Source: Candidatus Competibacteraceae bacterium (GTDB taxonomy: Bacteria; Pseudomonadota; Gammaproteobacteria; Competibacterales; Competibacteraceae). Taken from it: 7,677 nucleotides of DNA. The stretch is from contig JAGRHM010000002.1 in assembly GCA_020445005.1 (NCBI GenBank), forward strand, positions 1 through 7,677. Reading direction: 5' to 3'. Every line of letters begins with the position of its first letter. Within the stretch, counting starts at the first letter, position 1. Under the pieces are notes generated by a model. It worked only from the letters and a program-made list of their open reading frames with translations. It was not told the origin of the DNA and did no database searches. The position numbers and the translations under genes are program-made. This document shows, piece after piece, positions 5,247 to 7,677 of this stretch.

Positions 5247-7677
5247 CTTTTTTCTTTAGAAATTTACGAACCGTCTGCATCGCGCCTTCCGGGTCTTTGA
5301 CCTCCACAAACGCCCAGCGCCCGAACTGGCCGGCGTTATTCACTGCTGGAACCCATAAGTTCTGAATTGTGGCGGTCTTCGCCGCTTTGGCGGGCAGCGG
5401 GGGGCCGGACACTTCGATGATCAGGTTTAGTAAATCAGCCTTGCCGTGGCCGTCATCCACGCGGGCGATGAAATCGGGCAAATAGTGATGCTCCTGGCCT
5501 TCAAAGGTGTACGGAATCCGAAAGTCCAGGTTGTGGTTCTTGACGTAGGCATACACTTCATCCAGGTACTCCAGCGCCTGGGCCATCTTGCCCTCCCAAC
5601 CGCTGTCCAGCACCACATGGGAAATCGGGCACTTGTAGTTGGTCTGCCAGGTGGCGCGGCTGGTGTTGAAGCTCACCCCGTCGGTATCGCCGACCGTGTT
5701 GTAGGGTTGCAGGATCGGCTTGAGGGCGCTGGCTCCGGTGTTTGCCGCGACAATAGCCTGATAGATGCGGTCGGCGGCGTCATGCGCCAATTCGATCAGC
5801 AAGAGCAGTTGCGGGAAGGTTTCGTCTTTCAGCTCCAGGCACTCGGCCAGCCATTGCTTGGCGATGCTCAAGACCTGCGGTAACAACCACGCCTTGACCT
5901 CATTTTGCACGGCGCCGCCGATGACGTATTCGGCAGCGTCCTGGCGGAAATACTTTTCCAGCACCAGCTTCGCCAGCAGGAACGCCACCTCGTTCAAGCG
6001 CCGCTGCTTGAGATCGTCCAACCGGTGAATGCTGGATTCCCCCACGATGGGCGCGTTCTCGACTACGGTGGGCATTTGCTTGGTGGTCAGCGTTAACCGA
6101 CAGGCCGGTGTGAAATGGGCTTGCAGCGTATCGCCCGCCAGCGCGTAGCGGTAGCCGCTCAAGCGCGGAAAGGTAATTCTGGCATCGGTGCGTGCCTCCA
6201 CGGTGCAAACGTGCGTCGTGTTGCGCTGCGGGCTGGGTTTGGCGACCCCAGCAGTCGGGATGAACTCAAAGGGCACCCCATAGACTTCGGCGTATTCGAC
6301 GGGGAACGCTTCAAATTCCACCGGCTGGCCGTTGACCAGGACGGTATGCCATTCCACCTCGTGACTGACCCGGCGCAAGGCTCGCCCGACGACTTGTTCA
6401 CAGAGCAATTGGGTCGTGAAGGCGCGAACGCCCAGGATGTGGGTTGTCGTATTGCAATCCCAGCCTTCCGTAAGCATGGACACCGACACCACGCACTTGA
6501 TGTTTTCCCCCAGCTTGCCGATCTTGCCGACCGTGTTCATCACCTCGCGCAACAGGTCCTCCGGGGTGAGTTGATCCACATCCCGCCCCGGATAGCGTTG
6601 GCGCAATTCTGCCTTGAACTCCTCGATTTCGGGCGCGGCGGCGGCTTTGAACTCCTCGCTCAAGGCATCGCCAGATTCCAATTGCACACTGTCAATCAGC
6701 AGCGTGTTGGGCCGGGTGGTCCAGCGCCCGTCTTCGATATTGCTGAAAATCGGCAACGCGCCGGGTACGAGAACGGTGTCCTGACCGGTCGCCGGGTCGA
6801 GGGCCGATAGCGGTTTCTCCCAACCGGCCAGGTAATCGAACACCAGTTTGGACGACCGGGTGTTGTTGCAGACCACGATGAACACCGGCGGCATCAACGC
6901 CGGGTACGCTTTCGCCTGTTCCCGCCACTGTTGATAGGCTTTCTCGTAGTGGCTGTAGAGGCTGTGCAGCGCGCCCTGCAACTCCTTGGGCAACACCGGC
7001 TCGCGCTGGCTGTCGTCCTTGCCGCCCCGGCCCTTGGGCATGTCCTTGCCGACATGCGCCCACAGGTTACGGTAGGTGGGATTCTCGCTTTGGTCGGTGT
7101 TATCCGCTACCGGGACGCGGGGCACCTTGACGATACCGCTTTCAATCGCGTCGGTCAGCGAAAAGTCCGAAGTCACCCAGGGGAACAGCGTCCCTTCGGG
7201 ATAGCCGGACCCGCGCAGGAAAAAAGGGGTCGCGGACAGGTCATAGACCGCCCGGATGCCGAGCTTCTTCTGCACCGCGCCCAACCCACCAATCCAGATT
7301 TTCGCTTCCTCTTCGCGCTGTTTCGCTTCCTGCAAGTCGTCGCCGGTGAGCTTCTCGTCTACGTCTAACGGCTTGCGGTGATAACAATGATGGGCTTCGT
7401 CGTTCAGCACGATGATATTTTTCTTGCCGCCCAGGTCGGCGCACACCCGCGCCACCATTTGCCCCTCGGTTTCCAGAAAGGGGCTGGCCTCGCCCTGGGC
7501 GGTGAGCAGTTTCTTGGTCAACGACGCCGCGCTGTTCCGTTCCCGGCGCATGAACGCATGGTAATTGATGATGGCGACTTTAGCTTTGCCCAACTCTTCC
7601 CGCAGGCTCGGCGGAAGCAAGTCCAGAAACTGGTAGTAGTTGTTCGGATCGCTGGGCAGCAGCACCCGCAGGCGGTC
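5230..7677 (-). CDS. res: Type III restriction enzyme Res subunit (helicase/nuclease), 5'-truncated by window edge
   Basis: This is the ATP-dependent translocase and nuclease subunit of a type III R-M system; it cuts unmodified DNA when complexed with Mod. Residues are numbered from the GTG at 7665. That codon is not the real start, because the frame stays open to 7677 (D-R-L-R precedes it). Visible superfamily 2 helicase motifs are INYH at 33-36, DEAH at 89-92, SAT at 144-146, TEGWD at 399-403 and QVVGRALR at 424-431. The Walker A motif and probably about 200 N-terminal residues lie outside the window. The C-terminus looks like a PD-(D/E)xK nuclease: E691 in SGWEGK, P730-D731 in YLPDF, then E751-V-S753, where the usual lysine is absent. 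The tail NLWVPAVNN...GRWAFVEV fits the long (about 1000-residue) Res family as I recall it. No frameshift is visible. The stop overlaps the next gene. Family assignment is secure; activity is not, because its partner mod is broken. Confidence 0.93.
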   Translation of the reverse strand, partial: DRLRVLLPSDPNNYYQFLDLLPPSLREELGKAKVAIINYHAFMRRERNSAASLTKKLLTAQGEASPFLETEGQMVARVCADLGGKKNIIVLNDEAHHCYHRKPLDVDEKLTGDDLQEAKQREEEAKIWIGGLGAVQKKLGIRAVYDLSATPFFLRGSGYPEGTLFPWVTSDFSLTDAIESGIVKVPRVPVADNTDQSENPTYRNLWAHVGKDMPKGRGGKDDSQREPVLPKELQGALHSLYSHYEKAYQQWREQAKAYPALMPPVFIVVCNNTRSSKLVFDYLAGWEKPLSALDPATGQDTVLVPGALPIFSNIEDGRWTTRPNTLLIDSVQLESGDALSEEFKAAAAPEIEEFKAELRQRYPGRDVDQLTPEDLLREVMNTVGKIGKLGENIKCVVSVSMLTEGWDCNTTTHILGVRAFTTQLLCEQVVGRALRRVSHEVEWHTVLVNGQPVEFEAFPVEYAEVYGVPFEFIPTAGVAKPSPQRNTTHVCTVEARTDARITFPRLSGYRYALAGDTLQAHFTPACRLTLTTKQMPTVVENAPIVGESSIHRLDDLKQRRLNEVAFLLAKLVLEKYFRQDAAEYVIGGAVQNEVKAWLLPQVLSIAKQWLAECLELKDETFPQLLLLIELAHDAADRIYQAIVAANTGASALKPILQPYNTVGDTDGVSFNTSRATWQTNYKCPISHVVLDSGWEGKMAQALEYLDEVYAYVKNHNLDFRIPYTFEGQEHHYLPDFIARVDDGHGKADLLNLIIEVSGPPLPAKAAKTATIQNLWVPAVNNAGQFGRWAFVEVKDPEGAMQTVRKFLKKKDGFYE

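Noticed and set aside
6115..6810. Plus-strand open frame of 231 codons opposite res
   Set aside because: It lies wholly antisense to conserved Res helicase motifs in GC-rich DNA, where long antisense frames arise by default. Its protein shows no recognisable domain.
7663..7665. GTG at 7665 as the start of res
   Set aside because: The frame is open to the window edge and the Walker A motif is missing, so the true start lies outside the window.
1..7677. CRISPR arrays, tRNA or rRNA genes, insertion sequences
   Set aside because: No regularly spaced direct repeats, no cloverleaf-like segments and no transposase motifs were seen, and coding sequence covers nearly all of the window.

Overview
The window reads entirely on the minus strand. 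It holds a type III-like restriction-modification (R-M) locus followed by two envelope-type genes. Most of it is GC-rich (hand-counted 60-base lines in mod are 65-70% GC). Two islands are clearly AT-rich: one inside the methyltransferase gene and one between the restriction and modification genes. The small secreted DUF4124-like protein and the single-pass protein with an FxLYD-like end suggest a proteobacterium, most likely a gammaproteobacterium. The taxon cannot be fixed from this sequence alone.

Layout in transcription order (high to low coordinates). (1) 7677-5230: the Res helicase/nuclease, whose 5' end lies beyond the window edge. (2) 5246-4725: a very AT-rich gene of 173 codons overlapping the end of res, with an R-x4-H motif that hints at a HEPN fold. 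(3) 4702-1871: the long-form Mod adenine methyltransferase, cut in two by an in-frame TAG at 3991-3989. The DPPY catalytic motif lies before the stop and the SAM-binding DPTCGSGTT motif after it. (4) 1816-527: a 429-residue single-pass membrane protein with an internal duplication. (5) 499-83: a 138-residue exported protein of DUF4124 type. (6) 82-1: an AT-rich tail with a perfect 16-bp palindrome. No gene-free stretch exceeds 300 bases.

In type III systems Mod supplies site recognition for both methylation and cleavage, so the stop in mod would be expected to silence the whole system while leaving res harmless. The AT-rich block in mod (about 3395-4012) covers the interval between the catalytic and SAM-binding motifs, where beta-class enzymes of this type keep the target recognition domain. 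Its upstream edge falls on the aberrant eight-codon stretch that holds the stop. The simplest reading is that a recognition-domain exchange left a broken junction. A sequencing or assembly error, or a split enzyme, remain alternatives.

The strongest leads are the broken, mosaic mod and the compositionally foreign HEPN-like gene lodged between res and mod, a possible accessory or toxin-like partner of the R-M system. I did not find a wholly unknown multi-gene system.
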